DNA of 64,000 bases, from NCBI GenBank assembly GCA_964564015.1, contig CAZLZR010000024.1, forward strand, positions 1-64,000, in the 5' to 3' direction. Below the pieces are notes generated by a model. The model was given only the letters and a program-made list of their open reading frames with translations, was not told where the DNA came from and did not search any database. Positions 51,139 to 59,322 of this stretch are shown here, in pieces (the stretch's first letter is position 1; every line of letters begins with the position of its first letter). Both the position numbers and the translations under genes were made by a program. The DNA is from Acetivibrio sp964564015. Lineage in GTDB: Bacteria > Bacillota > Clostridia > Acetivibrionales > Acetivibrionaceae.

Positions 51139-52125
51139 ATGAATGTTATAGTTACAGGGGGATGTGGATTTATTGGGTCCCATCTTGTAGATAAACTTCT
51201 TTCAAAAGGTCATAATGTAACTGTTTTAGATAACTTTAGTACAGGGAGAAGAGAAAATCTTGGACATCATAAAGGTACGGGAAATTTGCAGATAATTGAA
51301 GCAGACATAACCCATAAAGATAATATTCTACCTTATTTTAAAGGTGTTGACTGGGTATTTCATCTTGCCGCCCTAGCGGATATTGTTCCTTCAATAGAGA
51401 TGCCGGACAAATATTTTAACTCAAATGTTAATGGAACTTTTGCTGTATTGGAAGCAGCAAGGGAAAATAACATAGGTCGGTTTATATATAGTGCTTCATG
51501 TTCGTGCTATGGAATACCGGACGTATATCCTACCCCTGAAACTGCAAAGATACAACCTAAATATCCATATGCCTTAACAAAATATATGGGTGAAGAGTTA
51601 GTTATACATTGGGGGCAGTTGTATAAACTTCCGGTAGTATCATTAAGATTGTTTAATGTGTATGGTCCCCGTTCCCGTACTTCAGGAACATATGGTGCTG
51701 TATTTGGAGTTTTTTTAGCACAGAAATTAGCCGGACTACCTTATACTGTAGTGGGAGATGGAAATCAAACTCGAGATTTTACTTATGTGTCGGATGTGGC
51801 ATCTGCTTTTTTAAAGGCTGCTGAATCAGATATCTGCAATGAAATCTTTAATGTGGGAAGTGGAGGAACCTATTCCGTAAATCGCTTGGTTGAGCTATTG
51901 GGTGGAGAGATTACGTATATTCCAAAGCGTCCTGGTGAGCCGGATTGTACTTTTGCAGATACAAGCAAAATAAAAAAAGTTATGGGATGGCAACCGGAAG
52001 TTTCTTTTGAAAATGGGGTGAAGAAAGTCCTTGATAATATAGAATACTGGAAAGAGGCTCCTGTTTGGACTTCAGATAAAATAGAAGGTGCGACAAAGGA
52101 ATGGTTTAAATACCTGAAGGACTAG
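51139..52125 (+). CDS. NAD-dependent epimerase/dehydratase (UDP-sugar 4-epimerase type)
   Basis: A 328-aa extended SDR enzyme. Cofactor motif VTGGCGFIGSHLVDKLL is at residues 5-21; LDNFSTGRRENL is typical of GalE/WbpP-type epimerases. The catalytic triad is SASCSCYG and Tyr-x3-Lys in YPYALTKYMGEE; C-terminal substrate segments are RLFNVYGPRSRT and VGDGNQTRDFTYVSDVA. It lies 3 bp after the B12-radical-SAM gene. It probably epimerises a UDP-hexose or UDP-HexNAc for the glycan. Confidence 0.9.
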   Translation: MNVIVTGGCGFIGSHLVDKLLSKGHNVTVLDNFSTGRRENLGHHKGTGNLQIIEADITHKDNILPYFKGVDWVFHLAALADIVPSIEMPDKYFNSNVNGTFAVLEAARENNIGRFIYSASCSCYGIPDVYPTPETAKIQPKYPYALTKYMGEELVIHWGQLYKLPVVSLRLFNVYGPRSRTSGTYGAVFGVFLAQKLAGLPYTVVGDGNQTRDFTYVSDVASAFLKAAESDICNEIFNVGSGGTYSVNRLVELLGGEITYIPKRPGEPDCTFADTSKIKKVMGWQPEVSFENGVKKVLDNIEYWKEAPVWTSDKIEGATKEWFKYLKD

Positions 52126-52166
52126 CTATAATTATACTGAAAAAATATCTATAGGAGAATAAAAGT

Positions 52167-54308
52167 ATGGTTAAAGAGTATGAACTGACGTTAAAAAGTG
52201 CTATAGATGAAGAATTAAAAGGAAATATAGACAGTGCAATTTTACTGTATAAAAAGGCCTTGAAAGAAAGTGGGGAAGATGCTGGAGTTGTCTTATTCGA
52301 GGTAGGTGACTTTTTGTTTTCACATGGTAGATATGGAGAGGCGTTGGAAGCTTTTGTTGAATGCCATCAATTAGGGTTTAAGACAAATGAAATTGAGCAT
52401 TTTATAATGAGTTCATATTACGAACCCAATATTGAAGAATTTAGAAGTAATTATGAAAAAAATGCTGAAGCGTTGTCAAAATATGAACATATATATTCCA
52501 GAGAATTTTCGCAGTTTAGTGAGTTGAATTATCGTTTTTTACCCTATTCAGAAACCAGATTTGCAGTTTTTGATATGAGATTACGAAAATTTTCAGGTGA
52601 TTTTGATTTGAAAAGTTTCGGCTATGGTATAGATGGTTATAAAGATAAAGATATATTAATGATAAAGAATGAAACTAATAGTTTTTTAATTAAAGAATTG
52701 TTGAAGGCAACAGAAGATAAGAAGCCATACCTTTGGGAAAAAATACCGCTTTATTTGTTCTATGACGATATCAACTATTTTGTTGAATTTCTTCAAGTTA
52801 GTGATTTTACAGAAATAATAGAGGCTAAGAGATTGGTTTTTTTGTTTGGATATAGTCAGCTTCAAACATGGTTTGATAACATGCAATCATTATTACCCAC
52901 TTATTTAATTAATATTGAAGGAGAGAAAGATAGTTTATATATACAGATTAATACAATATCCTCAAATAGAGATATCGAATATCAAGCTTTAAGGGATGAA
53001 GTTGGTAAATACTACAATGAACGCAATTTTGATGAAATTATTAGTGCGTTTATTCAAGGAAAACCCCGGATAATGTTTATAACAACCAGGTTCTCTACAG
53101 CTATTAAATACTTTACCAGAGACTGCATTGAAGCCTGTAATAGGCTTGGGATACCGACTGAGCTATGTATAGAAATTTCGGATGTACATCGCAGTTACCG
53201 AAATGACTGGATTAAGACAATTGCAGAGTTTAAGCCGCATGCTATTTTTATGATTGATCACTTCAGATGGGAATATCCATTTATACCTGATAATATTGTG
53301 TTTATTTCTTGGATTCATGATTTACTGCCCCATATTTTATCAAAAGAGTCTGCACAGAAAATTGATTATAATGATTTTATTTTAAACCTTGTTCCAAATT
53401 ATTCGGGATTTAAAGAGGCTCAGTATCCCAAACAACAGATAGTTGATACGCCAATACCAGTGAACCCTGATATTTATAAATATTACAAGCTTACAAGAGA
53501 AGAAATGGATAGATTTGAGACAGATATTTGTGTTATATCCAATCCTGGGGATCCTTTAGTAGGCTTAATGAAAATGATACAGCTTTTTGAAGGTCAGGAT
53601 TACTTTGAATATATGGAAACTGCATTAAAATGTGCATATGACGAGTGTTACAAAATGATATACAATGGTCAGCTAATTTTTGACAGCAAGCAGATAGAAA
53701 AAATAATTTCCAAATGGTTAGATGTATGTGGGGTTGTTTCTAGTGAAAGTCTTGTAACGGAAACTTCTGATGTGTTTAAAATGAATGTGGTATGGATGAT
53801 ATATCGTTCCGTTCCCATAGAATGGCTAAAAGAAAAGGGATATAGGATAAAACTCTGGGGAAAGGATTGGCTGGGACACGCAAGCCTGAAGGAATACGCT
53901 ATGGGTGTTGCTGAAAATGGAGAACAATTATCAAAAATACTTAATGCATCAAAAATACTGATTGGAACGAATCCAGCGATAACTACACATCCAAGAGTTT
54001 TTGAAGCAATTATGAGTAACTGTTTATATATTGGAATAAATATACCACCAGAATATGATAGTTTTAATATAAGAAGTTTAATGGTGGAAGACAAAGAATG
54101 TGTATTATTTTATAACAGGGAGGATCTCTATAATAAGGTTGACTACTATTTAAAAAATGAAGAGGAAAGACTTCGTTTAATTGGTAATGGACAAAAAAAA
54201 ATATTGTCTGAAATTACTTATGAAAAAATGATGGCAAATGTTGTGAAGATTATAGGGAATAAGCTAGAAAAAAATAATTTAATTAAAATTTCTATTAATT
54301 CTTTTTGA
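52167..54308 (+). CDS. TPR-like/CgeB-type glycosyltransferase
   Basis: A 713-aa cytoplasmic protein. The N-terminal about 110 residues form a TPR-like helical region (AIDEELKGNIDSAILLYKKALKE, FSHGRYGEALEAFVECHQLG). The C-terminal third looks like CgeB/YkvP family GT-B glycosyltransferases (LNASKILIGTNPAITTHPRVFEAIMSN, CVLFYNREDLYNKVDYYL). The middle (IMFITTRFSTAIKYFTRDCIEACNRLG, VFISWIHDLLPHI) could be the acceptor-side Rossmann domain. It is the last gene before flagellin, so it may transfer sugars to flagellin or extend the glycan. Confidence 0.75.
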   Translation: MVKEYELTLKSAIDEELKGNIDSAILLYKKALKESGEDAGVVLFEVGDFLFSHGRYGEALEAFVECHQLGFKTNEIEHFIMSSYYEPNIEEFRSNYEKNAEALSKYEHIYSREFSQFSELNYRFLPYSETRFAVFDMRLRKFSGDFDLKSFGYGIDGYKDKDILMIKNETNSFLIKELLKATEDKKPYLWEKIPLYLFYDDINYFVEFLQVSDFTEIIEAKRLVFLFGYSQLQTWFDNMQSLLPTYLINIEGEKDSLYIQINTISSNRDIEYQALRDEVGKYYNERNFDEIISAFIQGKPRIMFITTRFSTAIKYFTRDCIEACNRLGIPTELCIEISDVHRSYRNDWIKTIAEFKPHAIFMIDHFRWEYPFIPDNIVFISWIHDLLPHILSKESAQKIDYNDFILNLVPNYSGFKEAQYPKQQIVDTPIPVNPDIYKYYKLTREEMDRFETDICVISNPGDPLVGLMKMIQLFEGQDYFEYMETALKCAYDECYKMIYNGQLIFDSKQIEKIISKWLDVCGVVSSESLVTETSDVFKMNVVWMIYRSVPIEWLKEKGYRIKLWGKDWLGHASLKEYAMGVAENGEQLSKILNASKILIGTNPAITTHPRVFEAIMSNCLYIGINIPPEYDSFNIRSLMVEDKECVLFYNREDLYNKVDYYLKNEEERLRLIGNGQKKILSEITYEKMMANVVKIIGNKLEKNNLIKISINSF

Positions 54309-54389
54309 TATTTAAACGATATATATATTGAGATCACTTAGAATATATTTTTTCAAGCAGGCCTGTTGTCAAAGTATATTTCAGGTGAA

Positions 54390-54405
54390 ATGGCATGGAC
54401 GCCAT
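54390..54405 (+). promoter_or_regulatory. GGA-loop hairpin before flagellin 1 (candidate CsrA site)
   Basis: Stem ATGGC/GCCAT with loop ATGGAC. A(N)GGA in a hairpin loop is the CsrA recognition pattern. The loop GGA lies 26 nt before the GGA of the ribosome binding site. Confidence 0.55.
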
Positions 54406-54435
54406 ATTCAAAAAAGTATCAAGGAGGAGTCTTTT

Positions 54436-55254
54436 ATGAGAATTAATAACAATCTTATGGCAATGAATGCACACCGACAACTAAAGGTTAACTCGTCAAA
54501 CCAGGAAAAGTCCCTTGAAAAATTATCATCCGGTTACAGAATCAATAGGGCTGGAGACGATGCAGCTGGGTTGTCAATATCTGAGAAGATGAGAGCTCAG
54601 ATAAGAGGACTTCAGAAAGCTTCAAGTAATGCACAGGACGGTATTTCACTTATTCAGACAGCAGAAGGGGCACTTAATGAAACTCATGAAATACTTCAGA
54701 GGATGAGAGAGTTGTCGGTACAGGCAGCAAACGATACAAACGTGGGAAAAGACAGAAGTGCTATTAAACTGGAACTTAATGAACTGTCAGCAGAAATTAC
54801 AAGAATTGGACAGAAGACACAGTTCAATACCCAAACGTTATTGGCTGGCAGCTTGTCAGGAGCAGTAATACAGATCGGTGCCAATAAGGGGGAAACTTTA
54901 ACCATCAGTATTGCAAACATGAAAGCCTCTGCACTAACTGTAGCGACTGGTAATTTGAATGTAGGAACATCTGCTAGTGCACAAAATACAATTTCACTTA
55001 TAAATGCCGCAATAAATACTGTATCGGCAGAGAGAGCAAAACTTGGGGCTAAACAGAACAGACTGGAGCACACAATAAAGAACCTGGATACTGCAGCTGA
55101 AAACTTGCAGGCATCCGAATCAAGAATAAGAGACGTAGATATGGCAAAAGAAATGATGTCTTTCACTAAGAACAACATACTGAACCAAGCTGCAACAGCT
55201 ATGTTGGCACAAGCTAACCAGGCACCTCAGAGTGTACTTCAGTTATTACAATAA
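54436..55254 (+). CDS. hag: Flagellin (copy 1)
   Basis: A 272-aa filament subunit, short for a flagellin. The N-terminal D0/D1 (MRINNNLMAMNAHRQLKVNS..SGYRINRAGDDAAGLSISEKMRAQIRGLQ landmarks) and C-terminal D1/D0 (RLEHTIKNLDTAAENLQASESRIRDVDMAKEMMSFTKNNIL, ending SVLQLLQ) are canonical. The central region is about 60 residues and is the only part that differs from the next two copies. The start is ATG at 54436 after AAGGAGGAG; an in-frame start at 54328 precedes the leader hairpin and is rejected. Ser/Thr-rich centre (TVATGNLNVGTSASAQNT) offers sites for O-glycosylation. Confidence 0.96.
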   Translation: MRINNNLMAMNAHRQLKVNSSNQEKSLEKLSSGYRINRAGDDAAGLSISEKMRAQIRGLQKASSNAQDGISLIQTAEGALNETHEILQRMRELSVQAANDTNVGKDRSAIKLELNELSAEITRIGQKTQFNTQTLLAGSLSGAVIQIGANKGETLTISIANMKASALTVATGNLNVGTSASAQNTISLINAAINTVSAERAKLGAKQNRLEHTIKNLDTAAENLQASESRIRDVDMAKEMMSFTKNNILNQAATAMLAQANQAPQSVLQLLQ

Positions 55255-55271
55255 TAAGCATGGAAGCTTAT
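55254..55271 (+). promoter_or_regulatory. GGA-loop hairpin before flagellin 2
   Basis: Stem ATAAGC/GCTTAT with loop ATGGAA; the loop GGA lies 22 nt before the Shine-Dalgarno GGA. Confidence 0.55.
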
Positions 55272-55296
55272 AATAAAAGTCAAGGAGGAGTCTTTT

Positions 55297-56109
55297 ATGA
55301 GAATTAATAACAATCTTATGGCAATGAACGCCCACAGACAGTTAAAGGTCAATTCATCAAACCAGGAGAAGTCACTTGAAAAGTTATCATCCGGTTACAG
55401 AATTAATAGAGCCGGAGACGATGCAGCCGGGTTATCAATATCTGAAAAGATGAGAGCACAAATAAGGGGACTTCAAAAGGGATCAAGTAATGCACAGGAC
55501 GGTATTTCACTTATTCAGACAGCAGAAGGAGCACTTAATGAAACACACGAAATACTTCAGAGAATGAGAGAATTGTCAGTTCAGGCTGCGAACGACACTA
55601 ATGTGTCAAAAGACAGAAGTGCTATTGCATTGGAAATAGATGAATTACAACAGGAAGTAACCAGAATTGCACAAAAAACTCAATTTAACACCCAGACACT
55701 GTTGAGTGGTGGAATTAGTAACAAGATAATTCAGATTGGTGCCAATAAAGGTGAGACACTTTCAATTACAATAGCTACTATGACAGCTGCAAAACTATCA
55801 GTAAGTGGCTTGAGTGTTGCGTCAAGTGCTGCTGCACAATCAGCAGTCGAAAAGATTAATGCTGCAATAAATACCGTATCGGCAGAGAGAGCAAGACTTG
55901 GGGCTAAACAGAACAGACTTGAGCATACAATAAAGAACCTTGATACTGCAGCTGAAAACTTGCAGGCATCCGAATCAAGAATAAGAGACGTAGATATGGC
56001 AAAAGAAATGATGTCTTTCACAAAGAACAACATATTGAATCAAGCTGCTACAGCTATGCTGGCACAGGCTAATCAGGCACCTCAGAGTGTACTGCAGTTA
56101 TTACAATAA
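55297..56109 (+). CDS. hag: Flagellin (copy 2)
   Basis: A 270-aa flagellin almost identical to copy 1 in its first 130 and last 75 residues; the middle (KIIQIGANKGETLSITIATMTAAKLSVSGL...) diverges. It has the same AAGGAGGAGTCTTTT leader and start context. The 42-bp gap from copy 1 holds no terminator, so read-through from copy 1 is likely. Tandem duplication is evident. Confidence 0.96.
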   Translation: MRINNNLMAMNAHRQLKVNSSNQEKSLEKLSSGYRINRAGDDAAGLSISEKMRAQIRGLQKGSSNAQDGISLIQTAEGALNETHEILQRMRELSVQAANDTNVSKDRSAIALEIDELQQEVTRIAQKTQFNTQTLLSGGISNKIIQIGANKGETLSITIATMTAAKLSVSGLSVASSAAAQSAVEKINAAINTVSAERARLGAKQNRLEHTIKNLDTAAENLQASESRIRDVDMAKEMMSFTKNNILNQAATAMLAQANQAPQSVLQLLQ

Positions 56110-56126
56110 TAAGCATGGAAGCTTAT
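56109..56126 (+). promoter_or_regulatory. GGA-loop hairpin before flagellin 3
   Basis: Same stem and loop as before copy 2 (ATAAGC-ATGGAA-GCTTAT), 22 nt GGA-to-GGA spacing. Confidence 0.55.
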
Positions 56127-56151
56127 AATAAAAGTCAAGGAGGAGTTTTTT

Positions 56152-56970
56152 ATGAGAATTAATAACAATCTTATGGCAATGAATGCCCATAGACAGTTAA
56201 AAGTTAACTCGTCAAACCAGGAAAAGTCACTTGAAAAATTATCCTCAGGTTATAGAATTAATAGAGCCGGAGACGATGCAGCAGGGTTGTCAATATCTGA
56301 AAAGATGAGAGCACAGATAAGAGGGCTTCAAAAAGGATCAAGTAATGCACAGGATGGAATTTCACTCATTCAGACTGCAGAAGGAGCACTAAACGAAACT
56401 CATGAAATACTTCAGAGAATGAGAGAATTGTCTGTTCAAGCGGCAAACGACACAAATGTAACTAAAGACAGAAGTGCTATTAAACTTGAATTGGATGAGC
56501 TTTCTGCTGAAATTACTAGAATAGGTGATAAAACTCAGTTTAACACTCAGAATCTTCTTACAGGAAGCTTAAGTGGTAAAATTATACAGATTGGTGCCAA
56601 TAAGGGTGAGACATTATCTATTACAATTAAAAACATGAGAGCTACTCAACTTGGTGTCCAAGCGAGTGCTTTACTTGTTACTACCGCAACCCAAATGGGT
56701 GCTAATATAGAAAAGATAAACTCTGCAATTAACACTGTATCGGCAGAGAGAGCAAAACTTGGGGCAAAGCAGAACAGGTTGGAGCATACTATCAAGAACC
56801 TTGATACTGCAGCTGAAAACTTGCAGGCATCCGAATCAAGAATAAGAGACGTAGACATGGCAAAAGAAATGATGTCTTTCACAAAGAACAACATACTGAA
56901 CCAAGCTGCTACAGCTATGTTGGCACAAGCTAATCAGGCACCTCAGAGTGTGCTTCAGTTACTACAGTAG
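56152..56970 (+). CDS. hag: Flagellin (copy 3)
   Basis: A 272-aa flagellin, third tandem copy. Its N- and C-terminal regions match the others; the centre (IKNMRATQLGVQASALLVTTATQMG) is distinct. It is followed by the only terminator of the set, so all three copies may lie on one mRNA. Confidence 0.96.
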   Translation: MRINNNLMAMNAHRQLKVNSSNQEKSLEKLSSGYRINRAGDDAAGLSISEKMRAQIRGLQKGSSNAQDGISLIQTAEGALNETHEILQRMRELSVQAANDTNVTKDRSAIKLELDELSAEITRIGDKTQFNTQNLLTGSLSGKIIQIGANKGETLSITIKNMRATQLGVQASALLVTTATQMGANIEKINSAINTVSAERAKLGAKQNRLEHTIKNLDTAAENLQASESRIRDVDMAKEMMSFTKNNILNQAATAMLAQANQAPQSVLQLLQ

Positions 56971-56990
56971 CTAGTGTCTTAAATATTAAT

Positions 56991-57023
56991 AAAAAGCCAG
57001 CGGCTTAATTCCGCTGGCTTTTT
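56991..57023 (+). terminator. Terminator of the flagellin genes
   Basis: AAAAAGCCAGCGG / CCGCTGGCTTTTT, perfect 13-bp stem with a 7-nt loop and T run. Confidence 0.92.
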
Positions 57024-57060
57024 ATATGAAAACCACAAACATAAAAAGGGGATCGGAGCT

Positions 57061-58926
57061 ATGAAAGGATTTTTTGAACTTAACCTGGAGGCTTTAAAGA
57101 AAGATTATTCAACCTTGGCAAGAATATGTGAAAGCTTTTATAGAGAGAATGGTAATAAGCTTGAGCAGATAATATGTGAGAAAACAAAAAATGATCTGAT
57201 AAATTTTAAAGTAAATATTGGCAATCACAATTTCTTTTTGCATAGTTCCTACGATCCTGTCAAAGAGGCAAAAAACTGGGTTTCCAGGTTGGATTTGAAA
57301 AGCATAGATACTATAGCAATATTGGGTGTGGGTGCAGGTTACCATCTGGAAGAATTGTTTGATACCTACCCAACTAAGAATAAAGTTGTTATAGAACCTG
57401 ATATAGGTGTTTTTGTAAAGCTAATGACAGTAAGGGATATAAGACATTTAATAACTGCAAAAAACACTCTTTTTATTGTAAGTGATAATACTGAACACAT
57501 TGCAAAAGTATTTTTAGGACTAAGAGAAGATGGACAGATTGACAGTGTACTTTTTACAGAACTCTTAAGTTACAGAACAGCCTATGATGAATGGTGGACC
57601 AGCCTGAAAAAAGACTTTATAAAGTATTCAAAGCTGCACGAGATTAATATCAACACAAGTGTGGTTTTCTCAAAAGACTGGATTGAAAACTTTTTTGAAA
57701 ATATAATTCAGCTTATACAAAGTGTAAACCTCGATAGCTATGAATCCAGACTGAAGGGTGTTCCTGCTGTTATTGTGTCAGCAGGGCCGTCTTTAAATAA
57801 AAATTTGCATCTAATAAATAAAATAAAGGATAAAGCTGTAATAATATCTGCAGGTTCTTCAATTAACATCCTTGAAAAAAATGGTGTTACACCTCATATC
57901 ATGGTTGGAGTTGATGGAGGAGAAGGAGAAAGCAGGATATTTAATAACGTAAAAGCTTCTGATATTTATTTTGCATATAGCTCTTCAATTCACCATGAGG
58001 GGCTTAAAAACTATAAAGGACCGAAACTGTATTTTAAGACAAATGTTTTGGAATACACTAGTTGGTTCGAAAAAGAAATGGACCTGAACACAAAGGACTT
58101 GCGTTCAGGTGCTTCTGTTTCAAATTTAGCTTTGGATATAGCAAGGTTAATGGGTTGTGATCCAATTATTCTGGTTGGGCAGGATTTATCATATGCAAAC
58201 CTTCAGAGTTATGCTGATGGGGCAGTATTAAAGGACGAACAGGATAAAATTCTTAAGCAAAATATTGAAAAAATGAACAAGTATTACCTGAAGGAAAAAG
58301 ATATAAATGGTAATATAGTTTATACCATTCCCAGCATGATATCTATGAAGATATATTTTGAGGAATATGTAAAATTGTATCCTAAAGTTACCTATCTCAA
58401 TGGTAGTGAGGGTGGATTGCCTATAAAAGGCATACCTAACAAACCTCTTAGTGAAATTATTGATCAATACTGCCAAAATGAATCCGAAATTAACAATATC
58501 CTCGAAGAAATATATCGCAAAGAAATCAGCGTAAATTCAGATAGAATGGATAAGATAAAGAGTTTTCTCCAAAAAGTAAATTCCCAAAGTGAGGAAATGA
58601 AAGATAAAGCACTAAAGAGAATGGACTTAATTCTCGATATACTTAGAAATATAAATGAAAACAATAATGAAAAGTGGATTGAAATTGATGAATTGACAGA
58701 AGATATAGAAAAGCATGAATTATTTGAATTTTTTATTGAACCTATTTGCAGATACTTCATTCAGGCTGTAAAAAACGAAAGAGAAAGAAAAAGTGAGGAT
58801 ATTGACAATATTGAAGAAAAGAAAAGGTTTCTTTATGAAGGATTGCTTATGCAATATACCGATATAAAAGATAAAATTGTACAGATAAATGAAATATCAA
58901 GAAAAATAATTAACGAAATCAATTAA
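57061..58926 (+). CDS. Motility accessory factor Maf (DUF115 flagellin glycosyltransferase)
   Basis: A 621-aa protein of the Maf/MAF_flag10 family, which in other bacteria attaches nonulosonic acids to flagellin. The core domain has VPAVIVSAGPSLNKNLHLI, AVIISAGSSINILEKNGVTPHIMVGVDGG and CDPIILVGQDLSYA. The N-terminal Rossmann-like part has TIAILGVGAGYHLEELFD. The C-terminus is highly charged and helical (from about residue 480). The start at 57061 follows AAGGGGATCGGAGCT. It is directly after the flagellin terminator and begins a new unit with a second Maf. Confidence 0.93.
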   Translation: MKGFFELNLEALKKDYSTLARICESFYRENGNKLEQIICEKTKNDLINFKVNIGNHNFFLHSSYDPVKEAKNWVSRLDLKSIDTIAILGVGAGYHLEELFDTYPTKNKVVIEPDIGVFVKLMTVRDIRHLITAKNTLFIVSDNTEHIAKVFLGLREDGQIDSVLFTELLSYRTAYDEWWTSLKKDFIKYSKLHEININTSVVFSKDWIENFFENIIQLIQSVNLDSYESRLKGVPAVIVSAGPSLNKNLHLINKIKDKAVIISAGSSINILEKNGVTPHIMVGVDGGEGESRIFNNVKASDIYFAYSSSIHHEGLKNYKGPKLYFKTNVLEYTSWFEKEMDLNTKDLRSGASVSNLALDIARLMGCDPIILVGQDLSYANLQSYADGAVLKDEQDKILKQNIEKMNKYYLKEKDINGNIVYTIPSMISMKIYFEEYVKLYPKVTYLNGSEGGLPIKGIPNKPLSEIIDQYCQNESEINNILEEIYRKEISVNSDRMDKIKSFLQKVNSQSEEMKDKALKRMDLILDILRNINENNNEKWIEIDELTEDIEKHELFEFFIEPICRYFIQAVKNERERKSEDIDNIEEKKRFLYEGLLMQYTDIKDKIVQINEISRKIINEIN

Positions 58927-58944
58927 CAAGAGGGAGTGGTATGT

Positions 58945-59322
58945 ATGGAAAATATGGAACTGAAAAGGGAAGTAATTGATTCTGCGGTAGAGTATATAAA
59001 TAAAGTTGTTTTGGGAATCGGTGGTATTGTAGAAGATTTCCAAAGCGGTAGAGAGGATAAGGCTACAAATACTATGGCGCAGCTAATAGATGGGTTGCAT
59101 TGGCTTTTGCAGGCAATTGAAGGAACTAAGGATGTACAAGGAGATAACTTTATCGATATTTCAGCTGTTAATCCAATATTCAGCCAATTGACAGAGGCAT
59201 TTGAAAATACTGACTATGTTCTGCTGGGTGACTTGCTTGAGTATGAGCTTACTCCGATTATGAAGAACTGGAAGGAAAGGTTGACTTTTGTCCAAGAGGA
59301 GCTCAGAAATGCCAGTATTTGA
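58945..59322 (+). CDS. Small helical protein between two Maf genes
   Basis: A 125-aa, mostly helical acidic protein (REVIDSAVEYINKVVLGIGGIVEDF, ATNTMAQLIDGLHWLLQAIEG, ENTDYVLLGDLLEYELTPIMKNW). I do not recognise it with confidence. It may be a chaperone or partner of the Maf proteins by position. The start at ATG 58945 suits the AGGGAG at 58931; GTG at 58936 overlaps that site. It overlaps the next Maf gene by 14 bp. Confidence 0.8.
   Translation: MENMELKREVIDSAVEYINKVVLGIGGIVEDFQSGREDKATNTMAQLIDGLHWLLQAIEGTKDVQGDNFIDISAVNPIFSQLTEAFENTDYVLLGDLLEYELTPIMKNWKERLTFVQEELRNASI

Noticed and set aside
54309..54435. Sigma-28 promoter for flagellin 1
   Set aside because: I looked for a TAAA / CCGATA-type pair but found no convincing match; TAAA at 54313 lacks a good -10 partner.
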